Origin: an uncultured Altererythrobacter sp.
GTDB lineage: Bacteria; Pseudomonadota; Alphaproteobacteria; Sphingomonadales; Sphingomonadaceae
Direction of reading: 5' to 3'
Assembly: GCA_913055875.1 (NCBI GenBank)
Contig: CAJXJY010000006.1
Coordinates: forward strand, 124,001-188,000
DNA: 64,000 nt
Shown here: positions 1-8,591 of the stretch, piece by piece
Position numbering within the stretch: the first letter of the stretch is position 1
Layout: every line of letters starts with the position of its first letter
Notes under the pieces: generated by a model
Seen by the model: the letters and a program-made list of their open reading frames with translations, nothing else
Database searches by the model: none
What the model was told of the DNA's origin: nothing
Program-made: the position numbers and the translations under genes

Positions 1-13
1 GCTGCGCGGCAAT

Positions 14-358
14 ATGGGTGCCGAGAACCTCGCAACGTCTACGCGTATTGCCGACATCGCCGGTTTCTGGGGCTTCGACGGAGAGCGGCTGGCGCAATCG
101 CTGACTACGCGCACCCCGATGCTCGACGTCGACGAGCTGCTCGTGCGGTTGCGCGATACCTTCTCGCCGCACGATTTCGAAAAGACCGTGTCGATCGTCA
201 CCGTGGCGCTCGAAGGTCGCGAGATGGATGGGGTCAGCATGTGCATGCTCGCCGATTTCGCGCGCGTCAGCGGGCACGGCGAAGATCGGTTCGTCCACTA
301 TCTCGACGAAGGGCAGGCGATGCAGCGGGCGATCGGGGTCGGGCTGGTGGAGGACTAG
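14..358 (+). CDS. hypothetical protein, possibly truncated at the window edge
   Basis: The frame encodes 114 residues from an ATG at 14. It is also open for the four codons upstream, up to the window edge, so the real start may lie outside. I do not recognise the family. The product is soluble and mostly helical in appearance, rich in acidic residues and without a signal peptide or membrane segment. The gene ends just before a palindromic repeat. Coding character is good (G/C at third positions), but no function can be proposed. Confidence 0.6.
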   Translation: MGAENLATSTRIADIAGFWGFDGERLAQSLTTRTPMLDVDELLVRLRDTFSPHDFEKTVSIVTVALEGREMDGVSMCMLADFARVSGHGEDRFVHYLDEGQAMQRAIGVGLVED

Positions 359-390
359 CGGAGATTTGAGTTTGGGCGAAGGGTTGCCGG

Positions 391-542
391 AGTCTTTGTT
401 GCGTGCGGTCGGGACATCCGTCCCTCTCTTGCGGCACCGGCCCACGCCCCCACCCGGCCACCCCGACCATAGTATCCTATGGGTGGCCGGGTGGGGGCGT
501 GGGCCGGCGCAGCTCCCGGCGAGCCGACGATTACGTCCATGC
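391..542. repeat. palindromic repeat, family A, copy 1
   Basis: A near-perfect 30-bp inverted repeat (434-463 with 481-510, one mismatch) surrounds a 17-base loop. It is preceded by a short module (about 391-433) containing TTGTTGCGTGCGG and CTTGCGGCACC. The same arrangement recurs at 24042-24240, and the left module alone recurs at 28939-29012. It lies between the convergent genes ending at 358 and 574. No coding function is apparent. Confidence 0.85.
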
Positions 543-573
543 GACAGGTCGCATCACCGCCGCAAAGCACTCT

Positions 574-903
574 CTAACCCACTCCCGCGCGTTCGAGTTC
601 GGGCCGCAGCCGGCCGGTCAGCCACAGGAACCACATGCGGAAATCGGCGGCGAGGCTCCACAGCGGATAGGTGAAGGTCGCCGGGCGGTTCTTCTCGACT
701 CCGAAATGCGCCACCCAGGCGAAGAAATACCCTGCCACCGGCAGCGCGAGCAACCACCACCACCGCGCCGTCAGCAGCGCGAACAGCGCGATCGCCACCA
801 CCAGCGTGGTTCCGACATAGTGCAGCGCGCGCGTGCGCGGCTTGGAGTGCTCGCGCAGGTAGAACGGCCAGAACTCGGCGAAGGTGGTATAGTCGCGCGC
901 CAT
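574..903 (-). CDS. DUF962 (Mpo1-like) membrane protein
   Basis: The 109-residue product, read from the ATG at 903, begins [20 protein letters not shown], the conserved opening of DUF962 proteins. The family includes yeast Mpo1, an Fe-dependent dioxygenase of 2-hydroxy fatty acids, but the bacterial members are not characterised. Two hydrophobic segments follow (about residues 28-45 and 47-62), then the conserved [15 protein letters not shown] stretch. A longer frame begins at 969, but conservation starts at the methionine chosen here. The gene is divergent from the one at 999. Confidence 0.8.
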   Translation of the reverse strand: MARDYTTFAEFWPFYLREHSKPRTRALHYVGTTLVVAIALFALLTARWWWLLALPVAGYFFAWVAHFGVEKNRPATFTYPLWSLAADFRMWFLWLTGRLRPELERAGVG

Positions 904-998
904 GCGGTGCAGCCTGCGCTGTGCGCGGCGGCGCGTCAATGCCGGGGCGATTGGTACCCGAGATTGCACAATGCCGGCAACGCCTTATGGTGGCCGCC

Positions 999-1367
999 AT
1001 GAGCAAGAACCAGGACGCCCCGCCGCAGATCGAAGACGCCATCGCCGAGCACCGTGCGCGCGAGGAGTTCGGCATCCGCACGCATACGATGGGAACCTGG
1101 TTCCCGACCGCATCGTACCGCCCGGTGCCGATTGTGTGGTTCGGCGGCGCGCTGGTGTTCCAGCTGTTCAGCCTCGCCGCGCTGATCATCCTGCTGCAGG
1201 GGCGGCCGGGCCTCTTCCTCGCGGCAACCGCCGCCTTGTCGAGCTACGTCATCGGCTGGTGGACCTGGGACCGCGGCATGAGCCGCGCGGGCGCAGGCTG
1301 GAAGGCGCTGACGCTGGCCATGCTGGCGGGCAGCTGGTTGTGGGTGGCGCTGGCAGCCTTGAGCTGA
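999..1367 (+). CDS. hypothetical membrane protein
   Basis: The product has 122 residues from the ATG at 999. Its N-terminal 45 residues are polar. At least two hydrophobic segments follow (roughly residues 47-65 and 68-85), with a third near the C terminus (about 100-121), so it should sit in the inner membrane. I do not recognise the family. The frame stays open upstream to 921, but the MSKNQD start leaves a normal divergent spacer to the DUF962 gene. It converges on the S41 peptidase gene with a spacer of only 22 bases. Confidence 0.6.
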   Translation: MSKNQDAPPQIEDAIAEHRAREEFGIRTHTMGTWFPTASYRPVPIVWFGGALVFQLFSLAALIILLQGRPGLFLAATAALSSYVIGWWTWDRGMSRAGAGWKALTLAMLAGSWLWVALAALS

Positions 1368-1389
1368 AAGACCCTTCGCAGCCGGTGCC

Positions 1390-2856
1390 CTAGAACAATC
1401 CCGGCACCTCGCGCTGCGCGGCGCTCGGCTTGTCGGGCACGAGCATTTCGCGGTTCGTGCTCAGACCCCGCTGCGCCTCGGCCGATGCAGTCGCGCCGTC
1501 CTTGACCGCGCTGATCGGGTTGCACTGCGCCGCGCCGCCGCGGAGAAACGCGAGAGCCCGCGCGATCGACGCCTCATTGGGGTCGCCGAGCTGGGTGAAG
1601 ATGTCGTCCGTTGCGCGGCAGGTGACCGGGAACACGCTGGCGAGACCGGTGAAATATTCGCCCTGCCCGGCTGCGTTTTCCGTCTTGAAGGTCACCGCCC
1701 GAAGCCGGTCGTCGCATTCGGCCTTGTCGAAGGCGAACTGGCCGACCGGCTTGCCGAAGGTGTTGGTACCGACCAGCGCGGTGTTGTTGCCGAGATAGGG
1801 AATGAATGCGTTGGCGACCAGTTCGCTGGCCGAGGCGGTCGAGCCGGTGCCGATGAAGGCGATCTTGGTCGCGGTAATGGCGTCCGACCGCGCGGTAAAC
1901 AGGTCGGTCTCGTTCTCGCTCGACTTGCTCGGCCGCAGGGTCGTGCGGCTGAACACCTGGCCGGCATAGTTGCGGCCCATCAGATCGCCCATCAGTTCAG
2001 CAATGCTGACCAGGCCGCCGCCATTGTAGCGGAAATCGACGATCACCTCGGTCACGCCCTGCAGGCGGAAATTGTTGAAGGCCGAACTCAGGTCGGCACC
2101 GGCGGTGTTGATGAAGGTGCGCAGGTTGACGTAGCCGACCTGCTTGCCGTTGTCGTTCAGGATTTTGGCGCCGTAGCGGTCCGACACCGGATCGAGGTTG
2201 AACTCTGCCTTGCTGACGGTGATCTGGCGTTCGGTGCCGTTTACCTCGCGAATGCGGAACACGCGGGTGACGCCCGTGTCGGAAGGGCCGAGCGCGTTGA
2301 TGACTGCTTGCGGACCGCCGCTTGCCATCAGGCTGGCAATGCTCTGCAGGGTGCCCGCGCTGGTGCCGACGGAGAGCAGCTCGACCCCGCGGTCGAGGCC
2401 CTGCGGCAGTCCGGGCGCACCCTCGAACGCCTCGATCACGAACACGCGGTTATTGGCCGTATCGTAGCCGAGCCGGATGCCGAAGCCCGCGCTCGAACCA
2501 GAATTGAAGAACGCCTGTTCTTCCTCGATCGAGGTGATGTAGGTGAAGAACCGGTCCTTGCTCTGCGCCCGCGCCGGGGCGACCTTGGCGTCGATATAGG
2601 ATTGCAGGTCGTTGTGCGCGCTGTGGCTGACGGTCGCGAGCAGGTCGGGGAACAGGTACCATTCGTTGAGTACCTGATCGACGAAGGTCTGCCGCGCATC
2701 GAGCGAGCAGCCGGCGGTCGTCGGGGTCGGCGTCGGGGTGCCTCCTCCACCCCCGCCCTGGATCGGCGGTGCGGAACCGCCCCCGCCTCCGCCTCCGCCG
2801 CAAGCGACCAAAGCGAGAGACACCGCCAGGGCGATGGAATTGCGCGCGATACCCAT
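1390..2856 (-). CDS. S41-family peptidase, lipoprotein
   Basis: A 488-residue C-terminal-processing-type serine protease. The start at 2856 has a GGAG about 10 bases upstream. It gives a signal peptide ending in the lipobox LVAC (Cys19), followed by a long Gly-rich linker that tethers the enzyme to the membrane on the periplasmic side. A PDZ-like region (about residues 110-210) precedes the S41 core. The core contains VDFRYNGGG and the TASASE segment with the expected catalytic Ser; the matching Lys lies further on. Such proteases degrade or trim envelope proteins. The natural substrate cannot be deduced. It is divergent from the PEBP gene across a 259-base spacer in which I see no clear feature. 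Confidence 0.85.
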   Translation of the reverse strand: MGIARNSIALAVSLALVACGGGGGGGGSAPPIQGGGGGGTPTPTPTTAGCSLDARQTFVDQVLNEWYLFPDLLATVSHSAHNDLQSYIDAKVAPARAQSKDRFFTYITSIEEEQAFFNSGSSAGFGIRLGYDTANNRVFVIEAFEGAPGLPQGLDRGVELLSVGTSAGTLQSIASLMASGGPQAVINALGPSDTGVTRVFRIREVNGTERQITVSKAEFNLDPVSDRYGAKILNDNGKQVGYVNLRTFINTAGADLSSAFNNFRLQGVTEVIVDFRYNGGGLVSIAELMGDLMGRNYAGQVFSRTTLRPSKSSENETDLFTARSDAITATKIAFIGTGSTASASELVANAFIPYLGNNTALVGTNTFGKPVGQFAFDKAECDDRLRAVTFKTENAAGQGEYFTGLASVFPVTCRATDDIFTQLGDPNEASIARALAFLRGGAAQCNPISAVKDGATASAEAQRGLSTNREMLVPDKPSAAQREVPGLF

Positions 2857-3115
2857 GAGACAATTGCTCCGAATGACTGAATACGACCCCTTGCCGTCAC
2901 GGGGCGACGGCAAAATGTTCAAACAAAATGCCGCCTTAACTCCGCCTGAGCAAGCACTCAGATGGCCGGATATGGTGAAAATCGGGCCGGAACATGGCTC
3001 CGGGGGGCAAAATACGGGCCGGAGCGGTGGAAAACCCGCCCGAACCGCCCTTGCGCCTCTCGCCGCCCCTCGGGGGAGAGCCTAGGTTCGACCGGATAAG
3101 TTACGAAGGAAACCA

Positions 3116-3715
3116 ATGTCCGATTCTGCCCCGTCATGGCTCCGGCAGGCCCTACCGTCGATCGAGCGCGGTCTCGGCGGGCTGGCCGTTGCCGGGCTGG
3201 CGGACGAGAAGGCTCTGGGCCGCGGCGGCCTTGCCCTCTCGAGCCCGGCCTTTGCCGACGGCGGCGAGCTCGATCCCTGTTTTGCCGCCGACGAGGAAGA
3301 CGCGGTCGCCCCGCCGCTGGAATGGACCGCGCCGCCGCCCGGCACGCAGGAACTGGTGGTGATCGTGGAGGATCCCGGTGCCGCTGCTGCCGAGCCGACC
3401 TGCCACTGGCTCGTCTGGGGCCTGCCCGGTCAGCGCGGGGTGCTGCTCGAAGGAGAGGTCCCCCCGCGGGTCGGCAAGAATTCGAAGCGCAATTCCGAAT
3501 GGCTGCTGCCCGAGCCGCCGATCGACGATACCGCGCACACCTATGTATTCCAGCTGTTCGCGCTGGACCTGCCCCTCACGCTGATGCCCGGGGCGAGCCG
3601 CGAAGAACTCGTCGCGGAAATGAAGGACCATGTCACCGCAGTCGCCCTGCTCACCGCGACATTCGATCGCGAAGAGCAGGAGGCCGATGACTGGGAAGAG
3701 GACGATTTCGAATAA
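3116..3715 (+). CDS. YbhB/YbcL family PEBP-like protein
   Basis: The product of 199 residues belongs to the phosphatidylethanolamine-binding protein-like family YbhB/YbcL. The conserved ligand-pocket elements are visible: VEDPGA (about residues 83-88), then CHWLVWGLP, and later TYVFQLFALD. Bacterial members are soluble and of unclear role. The C-terminal tail is strongly acidic (EEQEADDWEEDDFE), which is unusual for the family. A GAAGGA ribosome-binding site sits just before the ATG. It is followed 25 bases later by the SWIB gene and probably co-transcribed with it. Confidence 0.8.
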   Translation: MSDSAPSWLRQALPSIERGLGGLAVAGLADEKALGRGGLALSSPAFADGGELDPCFAADEEDAVAPPLEWTAPPPGTQELVVIVEDPGAAAAEPTCHWLVWGLPGQRGVLLEGEVPPRVGKNSKRNSEWLLPEPPIDDTAHTYVFQLFALDLPLTLMPGASREELVAEMKDHVTAVALLTATFDREEQEADDWEEDDFE

Positions 3716-3740
3716 CCGCCAGAAATGAAAGGAACCAAAA

Positions 3741-3989
3741 ATGGCTGGTAACAACGCACTGCAGAAGCCGGTGAATCTTTCGCCGGAACTTGAGAATGTG
3801 GTGGGCAAGGGTCCGATGACCCGCGCTCAGGTCACGTCGAAGGTGTGGGACTACATCAAGGCCAACGGCCTGCAGGATTCGCAGGACAAGCGCCAGATCA
3901 ATCCCGACGCCAAGCTCGGCGCGGTGATCGGCAATGCGCAGATCTCGATGTTCAAGATGACGGCTGCGGTCTCCAAGCACCTCAGCTGA
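3741..3989 (+). CDS. SWIB/MDM2 domain protein
   Basis: This 82-residue protein is almost entirely a single SWIB (BAF60b) domain. Recognisable elements are LSPELENVVG, TRAQVTSKVWDYIKANGLQD, and KRQINPDAKLGAVIG. The domain resembles the p53-binding pocket of MDM2. Bacterial stand-alone SWIB proteins are found in Chlamydia and many alphaproteobacteria, and some are proposed to bind DNA or nucleoid proteins. No other domain is present. AAAGGAACC precedes the ATG. The gene converges on the DoxX-like gene with a 2-base gap. Confidence 0.88.
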   Translation: MAGNNALQKPVNLSPELENVVGKGPMTRAQVTSKVWDYIKANGLQDSQDKRQINPDAKLGAVIGNAQISMFKMTAAVSKHLS

Positions 3990-3991
3990 TC

Positions 3992-4411
3992 TCAGGGTTT
4001 CCGGCGGCGGAACGGCCAGTCCGTGACGCCGCCGGCCCACAGCGCGAGCCAGATGATTACCGGCTGCGCAAACATGCGGGGCACGTGATAGGCGAGACCC
4101 AGCCCGCTGTCGTCGCGCGCCATGTCGAGCGCGAAGTGATTGAAATTGGCGGGCCATACGCACAGTGCGTAGAGCGCCAGGCCGATACCCGCCCATCGCC
4201 GCAGCGCAGCCGACCAAGGCTGCAGCAGCCCCGCCGCGCCGGCGAATTCGGCGATCCCCGTCCACAGCACCACCGCTTCGGGCGCCGGCACCCAGCCGGG
4301 CATAATCGCGAGGAACGGGTCGGGCCGGGCGAGATGGAAATACCCCGCCACGGCGTAGAACAGCGCCAGCAGCAGGCGCGCGGCCGAGCGGATCACGCGC
4401 CCGGTTCCCAT
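3992..4411 (-). CDS. DoxX-like membrane protein
   Basis: A 139-residue membrane protein with four predicted hydrophobic helices. It includes the LFYAVAGYFHLARPDPFLAI opening typical of small DoxX/DoxD-like proteins, and the PANFNHF segment. Members are often annotated as DoxX family or SURF4-related, with poorly known roles in redox processes. Its start overlaps the 3' end of the upstream cupin gene by 19 bases, so the two are likely translated from one transcript. An in-frame GTG lies five codons downstream and could be the actual start. Confidence 0.75.
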   Translation of the reverse strand: MGTGRVIRSAARLLLALFYAVAGYFHLARPDPFLAIMPGWVPAPEAVVLWTGIAEFAGAAGLLQPWSAALRRWAGIGLALYALCVWPANFNHFALDMARDDSGLGLAYHVPRMFAQPVIIWLALWAGGVTDWPFRRRKP

Positions 4412-4839
4412 CCGGGCGCGGCGAGTTCGAAACCGGCGAAGTCGAACCCCGGGGCGACGACGCAGGACACCAGCACATAGCCCGCCTCGCCCGCGAGCGG
4501 CCGTGCCGCCTGCCAGTGATGCGGCGGAATCACGTGCTGGACCTGCTGTCCGGCGATGATGTCGCCGCCGAGCGCGACGGTTTCCACCGGACCGCGATCG
4601 TCCGCAGCGGTCGCAAGCTCGAGCGGATCGCCCGCATGCCACAGCCAGATTTCCGTCGCGTCGACCCGGTGCCAGTGCGAGCGCTGGTCCGCTTCGAGCA
4701 GAAAATGAATCGCGGTCGAGGTCGCGCGCTCGCCGTCCCCGGCGGGTGCGCGCCAGGTCTCGCGATACCAGCCGCCCTCGGGATGCGGTTCGAGGCCGAG
4801 CCGCGCGACGATCGCTTGCGCCGTGTTGGTGATGCTCAT
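4393..4839 (-). CDS. cupin domain protein (DUF985/cupin_5)
   Basis: The 148-residue product is a single-domain cupin of the DUF985 family. It shows PHPEGGWYRETWR near the N terminus, the STAIHFLLEADQRSHWHRVD metal-site region, and EIWLWHAGDPL. The C-terminal part (QVQHVIPPHHWQAARPL and SCVVAPGFDFAGFELA) is characteristic of the family. Function is unknown; a metal-dependent sugar or small-molecule isomerase has been suggested for relatives. An upstream in-frame ATG at 4851 is an alternative start. It is divergent from the DUF72 gene, with almost no spacer between them. Confidence 0.82.
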   Translation of the reverse strand: MSITNTAQAIVARLGLEPHPEGGWYRETWRAPAGDGERATSTAIHFLLEADQRSHWHRVDATEIWLWHAGDPLELATAADDRGPVETVALGGDIIAGQQVQHVIPPHHWQAARPLAGEAGYVLVSCVVAPGFDFAGFELAAPGWEPGA

Positions 4840-4860
4840 GCACCGTGCCATAGAGCGCGC

Positions 4861-5658
4861 ATGACGATCCGAACAGGCATCGGTGGCTGGACCTATCCCG
4901 ACTGGCGCGGCGGGACATTCTATCCCGAGGGCCTGCGCCAAGCCGACGAGCTCGCCTACGCCGCCGAACATCTCGGGGCGATCGAGGTCAACGCCACCTT
5001 CTACCGGCTGCAGAAACCCGCCAGCTTCGCAAAGTGGCGCGACGAGACGCCCGACGGGTTCGTCTTCACACTCAAGGGCTCGCGCTTCGTCACCAACCGC
5101 AGGGACTTGACCGGCGCGGGCGAGTCGATCGAGAAGTTCGTAGGGCAGGGGATCGTCGAACTGGGCGACAGGCTCGGACCGATATTCTGGCAGCTGGCCA
5201 AGACCAAGCGTTTCGAGCCCGACGAAATCCGCGCCTTCCTCGCACTGCTGCCCGCCGAATACGAAGGCCTGCAACTGCGTCACGCGATCGAGATCGGCCA
5301 CCAGAGCTTCGCCTGCGAGCAATTCGTCGATCTTGCCCGCGCGGCGGGGGTCGCGATCGTCTGGTCGGAGGACGACGATCGCGCCGAAATCGCCGACCGC
5401 ACTGCCGATTTCGCCTATCTGCGCTGCCAGAGGATGCGTTCGGACTGCCCGACAGGCTACGACGAGGACGGACTCGACCGCATCGCCCGCCTGTGCCGCT
5501 CCTGGGCGGAGGGGCACGCGCCGCAGGGCGTTCCGCATTGCGGCACGCGCGAGGACAGCCGGGGGCTGGGCGGGGACGTATTCGCCTTCATGATCAACGG
5601 CGCGAAGGAACGCGCTCCGACCGCCGCGATGGCGCTCGCCGAAAAACTGGGGAAATGA
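4861..5658 (+). CDS. DUF72 domain protein
   Basis: A 265-residue DUF72 (YecE-like) TIM-barrel protein. It begins IRTGIGGWTYPDWRGGTFYP and has the diagnostic VNATFYRLQKPASFAKW and FTLKGSRFVTN segments. The molecular function of the family is not established. The frame is open for over 300 bases upstream, but conservation starts at the ATG at 4861, right after the divergent cupin gene. Its stop overlaps the start of the dipeptidase gene (ATGA), suggesting translational coupling. Confidence 0.85.
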   Translation: MTIRTGIGGWTYPDWRGGTFYPEGLRQADELAYAAEHLGAIEVNATFYRLQKPASFAKWRDETPDGFVFTLKGSRFVTNRRDLTGAGESIEKFVGQGIVELGDRLGPIFWQLAKTKRFEPDEIRAFLALLPAEYEGLQLRHAIEIGHQSFACEQFVDLARAAGVAIVWSEDDDRAEIADRTADFAYLRCQRMRSDCPTGYDEDGLDRIARLCRSWAEGHAPQGVPHCGTREDSRGLGGDVFAFMINGAKERAPTAAMALAEKLGK

Positions 5659-6917
5659 CGATGAAATTTGCGCATCTGGCCGGCGTCTCGGCATTGCTGC
5701 TTGCTTCGACCGCGCTGGCCGAAACGCCCGAGGAAACCGCTGCCGCGGCGCTCGAAGCGACGCCGGTGTTCGACGGGCACAACGATGTGCCGATCCAGCT
5801 GCGCGGGCGCTGGCGCAACATGATCGGCGAGTTCGATTTCGAGGACACGACCGAAACCGGCCCCGAGCATTCGGAGGGGCGCACCATGCATACCGACCTG
5901 ACGCGGCTGCGCGAGGGCAAGGTCGGGGCGCAGTTCTGGTCGGTCTACGTGTCGGCTTCGCTGGAGGAACCGCAAGCGGTGCAGGCCACGATCGAGCAGA
6001 TCGACGTGACCCACCGGCTAATCGATCGCTATCCGGACGAGCTGATGCTCGCGCTGACCGCCGACGATGTCGAGGCGGCGCTGGCGCAGGGCAGGATCGC
6101 CTCGCTGATCGGGATGGAGGGCGGCCATTCGATCGGTTCGAGCCTCGCGGTGCTGCGCCAGATGTACGCCATCGGCGCGCGCTACATGACGCTGACGCAT
6201 TCGAAGAACACGCCCTGGGCCGACAGCGCGACCGACGCGCCCGAGCATGACGGGCTGACCGGGTTCGGCGAGGACCTGGTGCGCGAGATGAACCGGCTCG
6301 GCATGCTGGCCGACCTCAGCCACGTCAGCGAGGTGACGATGCACGACGTGCTCGACGTGGCGAAGGCACCGGTCATCTTCAGCCATTCGGGCGCGCGCGC
6401 GATCAACGGCCATGCGCGCAATGTGCCCGACAGCGTGCTGAGGCGCCTGCCGGACAATGGCGGGGTGGTGATGGTGGTCGCGCTCCCCGGTTTCCTGAGC
6501 GAGCCGACCCGACAATGGTACGCCGCACACCAGGCCGAGAAGGCGCGGCTCGAAACGCTGTGGCAGGGCCAGCCCGATATCGTCGAAGCGAAGCTCGCCG
6601 AATGGGGCGCGGCCAACCCGGAACCCAAGGCGACGATTTCGGATATGGCCGACCATATCGACCATATCCGCGCCGTTGCGGGGATCGACCATATCGGCAT
6701 CGGCGGCGACTATGACGGGATGGCGACCGGCCCGGTCGGGATGGAGGATGTCACCGGCTACCCGGCGCTGTTCGCCGAGCTCGCGCGGCGCGGCTATTCG
6801 CAGGAAGACCTCGAGAAGATTTCGCTGCGCAATGCGTTGCGCGCATTGCGCGCGGCGGAAGCCTATGCAGCGAGCGTATCCGACATGCCTCCGATCGAGA
6901 CCCCGGTGCCGGAATAA
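5655..6917 (+). CDS. membrane dipeptidase, M19 family
   Basis: A 420-residue zinc dipeptidase of the renal dipeptidase (M19) family. A signal peptide ends at about SALLLASTALA, so the enzyme is periplasmic. Metal ligands are visible as DGHNDVP, EGGHSIG, ADLSHVSE, FSHSGARAINGHARNVPD, and the C-terminal GIGGDYDG. These enzymes hydrolyse dipeptides, including some with D-residues. The ATG at 5655 overlaps the preceding stop; a second ATG two codons downstream (5661) is equally plausible. It converges on the ion-channel gene with a 3-base gap. Confidence 0.88.
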   Translation: MTMKFAHLAGVSALLLASTALAETPEETAAAALEATPVFDGHNDVPIQLRGRWRNMIGEFDFEDTTETGPEHSEGRTMHTDLTRLREGKVGAQFWSVYVSASLEEPQAVQATIEQIDVTHRLIDRYPDELMLALTADDVEAALAQGRIASLIGMEGGHSIGSSLAVLRQMYAIGARYMTLTHSKNTPWADSATDAPEHDGLTGFGEDLVREMNRLGMLADLSHVSEVTMHDVLDVAKAPVIFSHSGARAINGHARNVPDSVLRRLPDNGGVVMVVALPGFLSEPTRQWYAAHQAEKARLETLWQGQPDIVEAKLAEWGAANPEPKATISDMADHIDHIRAVAGIDHIGIGGDYDGMATGPVGMEDVTGYPALFAELARRGYSQEDLEKISLRNALRALRAAEAYAASVSDMPPIETPVPE

Positions 6918-6920
6918 GCT

Positions 6921-7403
6921 CTAGCCGCTCTTGCCGCTCTCGCCCTCGAGGCGGCCGAGCACGCGGACGAAGAACGCGGTCGACCAGCCGAGCAGGATCA
7001 CGCCGAGCACCCCTTCCAGCGCGGCGACCATGCGCCATTCGTTGTGTATCGAAGCGTCCGAATAGCCGATCGTCGCATAGCTGATGGTCGAGAAATACAG
7101 CGCTTCGGAAAACGAATGCAGCGCGCCGAGATAGTCGTAGAGGAAGGCGAACAGCCAGATCTCGACGAAATGGATGAAGATCAGCGCGAACACCGCGATC
7201 AGGGTGAAGAACGCGCCGGTGATCGATAGCGGGCGCAGTTTCTCGAACCGCTCGGTCATGCGCTCGCCCGACACCAGGCGCTGGATTCCGAACAGTCCCA
7301 TGCCGTGGATGATCACGCAGACCGCGATCATGGCCGCGCCGATCGCCAGCTGTTCGTTGAAGGTCGCGCTGATGACCTGCTGGTCGACCTGGAACTCGGT
7401 CAT
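6921..7403 (-). CDS. two-pore-helix ion channel family protein
   Basis: The product of 160 residues has about four hydrophobic segments (residues 18-40, 62-90, 100-112 and 125-150). It also has a pore-loop motif, YFSTISYATIGYSD, matching the bacterial Ion_trans_2 potassium-channel domain. The selectivity filter reads TIGYSD instead of the usual TVGYGD. There is no recognisable voltage sensor or cytosolic RCK domain, so it would need to assemble as a tetramer. Its ATG overlaps the end of the DUF1810 gene by four bases, implying one operon with 7400-7825. Confidence 0.78.
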   Translation of the reverse strand: MTEFQVDQQVISATFNEQLAIGAAMIAVCVIIHGMGLFGIQRLVSGERMTERFEKLRPLSITGAFFTLIAVFALIFIHFVEIWLFAFLYDYLGALHSFSEALYFSTISYATIGYSDASIHNEWRMVAALEGVLGVILLGWSTAFFVRVLGRLEGESGKSG

Positions 7404-7825
7404 AGTTTCTCCAGCGTCAGCGGATCGCGCTCGCCGTCGAAAAACGCGTCGAGCGCGGCGCCGAACACCTCTTCGTCGGGGCAGGCGGCGTCGAACAGCG
7501 TCATCGAGGAGCGGAATTTCATCGCGTCGAGCGAGCCGAGGATCGCATCGGCGGGCATCGTCCCCGCCCAGTCGAGCATCGCTTCGACCGCTTCGACCAG
7601 GCGGCTGCCGAGTTCCTCCTGCGCGCAATAGGCTGCGGCTTCCTCGCGGCCCGACAGGGCAAATTTGCGCGCTGTCGAACTGCTGCCCAGACCGGCGATC
7701 TGGGGGAACACGAACCAGATCCAGTGCGAGCGCTTCTCGCCGGCCTTCAACTCGTCGAGAGCGGCTTCGTACGTGCCGCCGTCCTGCGCGCGCAGGAACC
7801 GGTCGAGATCGAAGCGGTCGGACAC
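7400..7825 (-). CDS. DUF1810 family protein
   Basis: The 141-residue product carries the hallmarks of DUF1810: FDLDRFLRAQDGGTYEAALDEL at the start, then HWIWFVFPQIAGLG, and the later DAMKFRSSMTLFDAA. The family has an ADP-ribosylation-like or YbiA-related fold only by prediction, and no activity is assigned here. The stop overlaps the ATG of the ion-channel gene by four bases. The gene begins 16 bases after the DUF3008 stop, so a leftward operon is likely. Confidence 0.8.
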   Translation of the reverse strand: MSDRFDLDRFLRAQDGGTYEAALDELKAGEKRSHWIWFVFPQIAGLGSSSTARKFALSGREEAAAYCAQEELGSRLVEAVEAMLDWAGTMPADAILGSLDAMKFRSSMTLFDAACPDEEVFGAALDAFFDGERDPLTLEKL

Positions 7826-7840
7826 GGCGGCGGTGGTTGC

Positions 7841-8029
7841 TCAGTCCTCGTCGACGTGTTCGGGCAGGCCCTTGCGGTCGGTCGCGGCGAAATCCTCGAG
7901 TTCGTCCTCGGACATCGAATCGTACATGTCCTTCGATGCGCCCTGCAGATCGGATACCCTGGTTTCGCCGCGTTTGGCGGAGAGCGCCGCTCCCGCGGCC
8001 TTTTGCTGCGCTTTCGATTTGGCCGGCAT
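7841..8029 (-). CDS. DUF3008 family small protein
   Basis: This 62-residue, highly charged protein opens MPAKSKAQQKAAGAALSAKR and contains SKDMYDSMSEDELEDFA, both typical of DUF3008. It has no hydrophobic segment and is probably partly disordered. Family members are common next to general-stress-response genes in alphaproteobacteria, which suggests but does not prove a stress role. The gene begins one base after the end of the DUF2945 gene, again pointing to one transcript. Confidence 0.85.
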   Translation of the reverse strand: MPAKSKAQQKAAGAALSAKRGETRVSDLQGASKDMYDSMSEDELEDFAATDRKGLPEHVDED

Positions 8030-8030
8030 G

Positions 8031-8255
8031 TCAGGCTCCTTTCAGTTCCGAACCCAGCTTGAGCACTTCGTCGCCGTCATCCTGCCTGATAAGATAGGCG
8101 GGATCGTCTTCGCTGCCCTTGCGGGTGATTTCCGAGCCGTCGAGCGTGCGCGTGACGTCGCGTTCGAAACGCTCGGCGATCTTCCCGCAGCCCTCGCCGC
8201 CACCCCAGCTCCATTTGACGTACTGACCGGTCCGGTAGCTGTTCGAATTGCTCAT
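8031..8255 (-). CDS. DUF2945 (HVA1-like TUDOR) protein
   Basis: The 74-residue product matches the DUF2945/HVA1 family. It has YRTGQYVKWSWGGGEGCGKI near the N terminus, an internal basic stretch (RFERDVTRTLDGSEITRKGS), and DDPAYLIRQDDGDEVLKLGSEL at the end. This small beta-barrel domain is of unknown role and is often found with stress genes. The ATG at 8255 is preferred over the TTG one codon upstream. Confidence 0.85.
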   Translation of the reverse strand: MSNSNSYRTGQYVKWSWGGGEGCGKIAERFERDVTRTLDGSEITRKGSEDDPAYLIRQDDGDEVLKLGSELKGA

Positions 8256-8285
8256 CAAGCGTCTCGCGATCCGGGCCGACCTGGC

Positions 8286-8591
8286 TCAGTTCTCGATCGT
8301 CTGGGTGGCGCCGGTATCGCGGTCCTCTTCCGCGGCTCCGTCGATCCGGTCCGCATCGTCGCTGACGATACTGTCGGTATCGTTACCCGATTGTTCGTCG
8401 GCGATCTGGCGGCTGACGCTGACGTCTTCCTCGTCCTCGCCCTGCGTCAGCGCCCCGGTGACCCAGATCAGGGTCAGGAACCCGATCGCGAGGACGAGGC
8501 CGATGACGAGCACGTAGCGCACGACGCCTTCCTTCGAGCCGCCGCTCGCTTCGGTCTCGTCCACGTGAATTTCGTCGCCCTGTTTTTCCAT
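8286..8591 (-). CDS. hypothetical single-pass membrane protein
   Basis: This 101-residue protein has one strong transmembrane helix (about residues 24-46) flanked by very acidic regions. The C-terminal 50 residues are dominated by Asp, Glu and Ser. The topology suggests a small inner-membrane protein with an acidic, probably disordered tail. I do not recognise the family. It lies 30 bases upstream of the DUF2945 gene on the same strand and may head the small-gene operon 8591-6921. Confidence 0.6.
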   Translation of the reverse strand: MEKQGDEIHVDETEASGGSKEGVVRYVLVIGLVLAIGFLTLIWVTGALTQGEDEEDVSVSRQIADEQSGNDTDSIVSDDADRIDGAAEEDRDTGATQTIEN

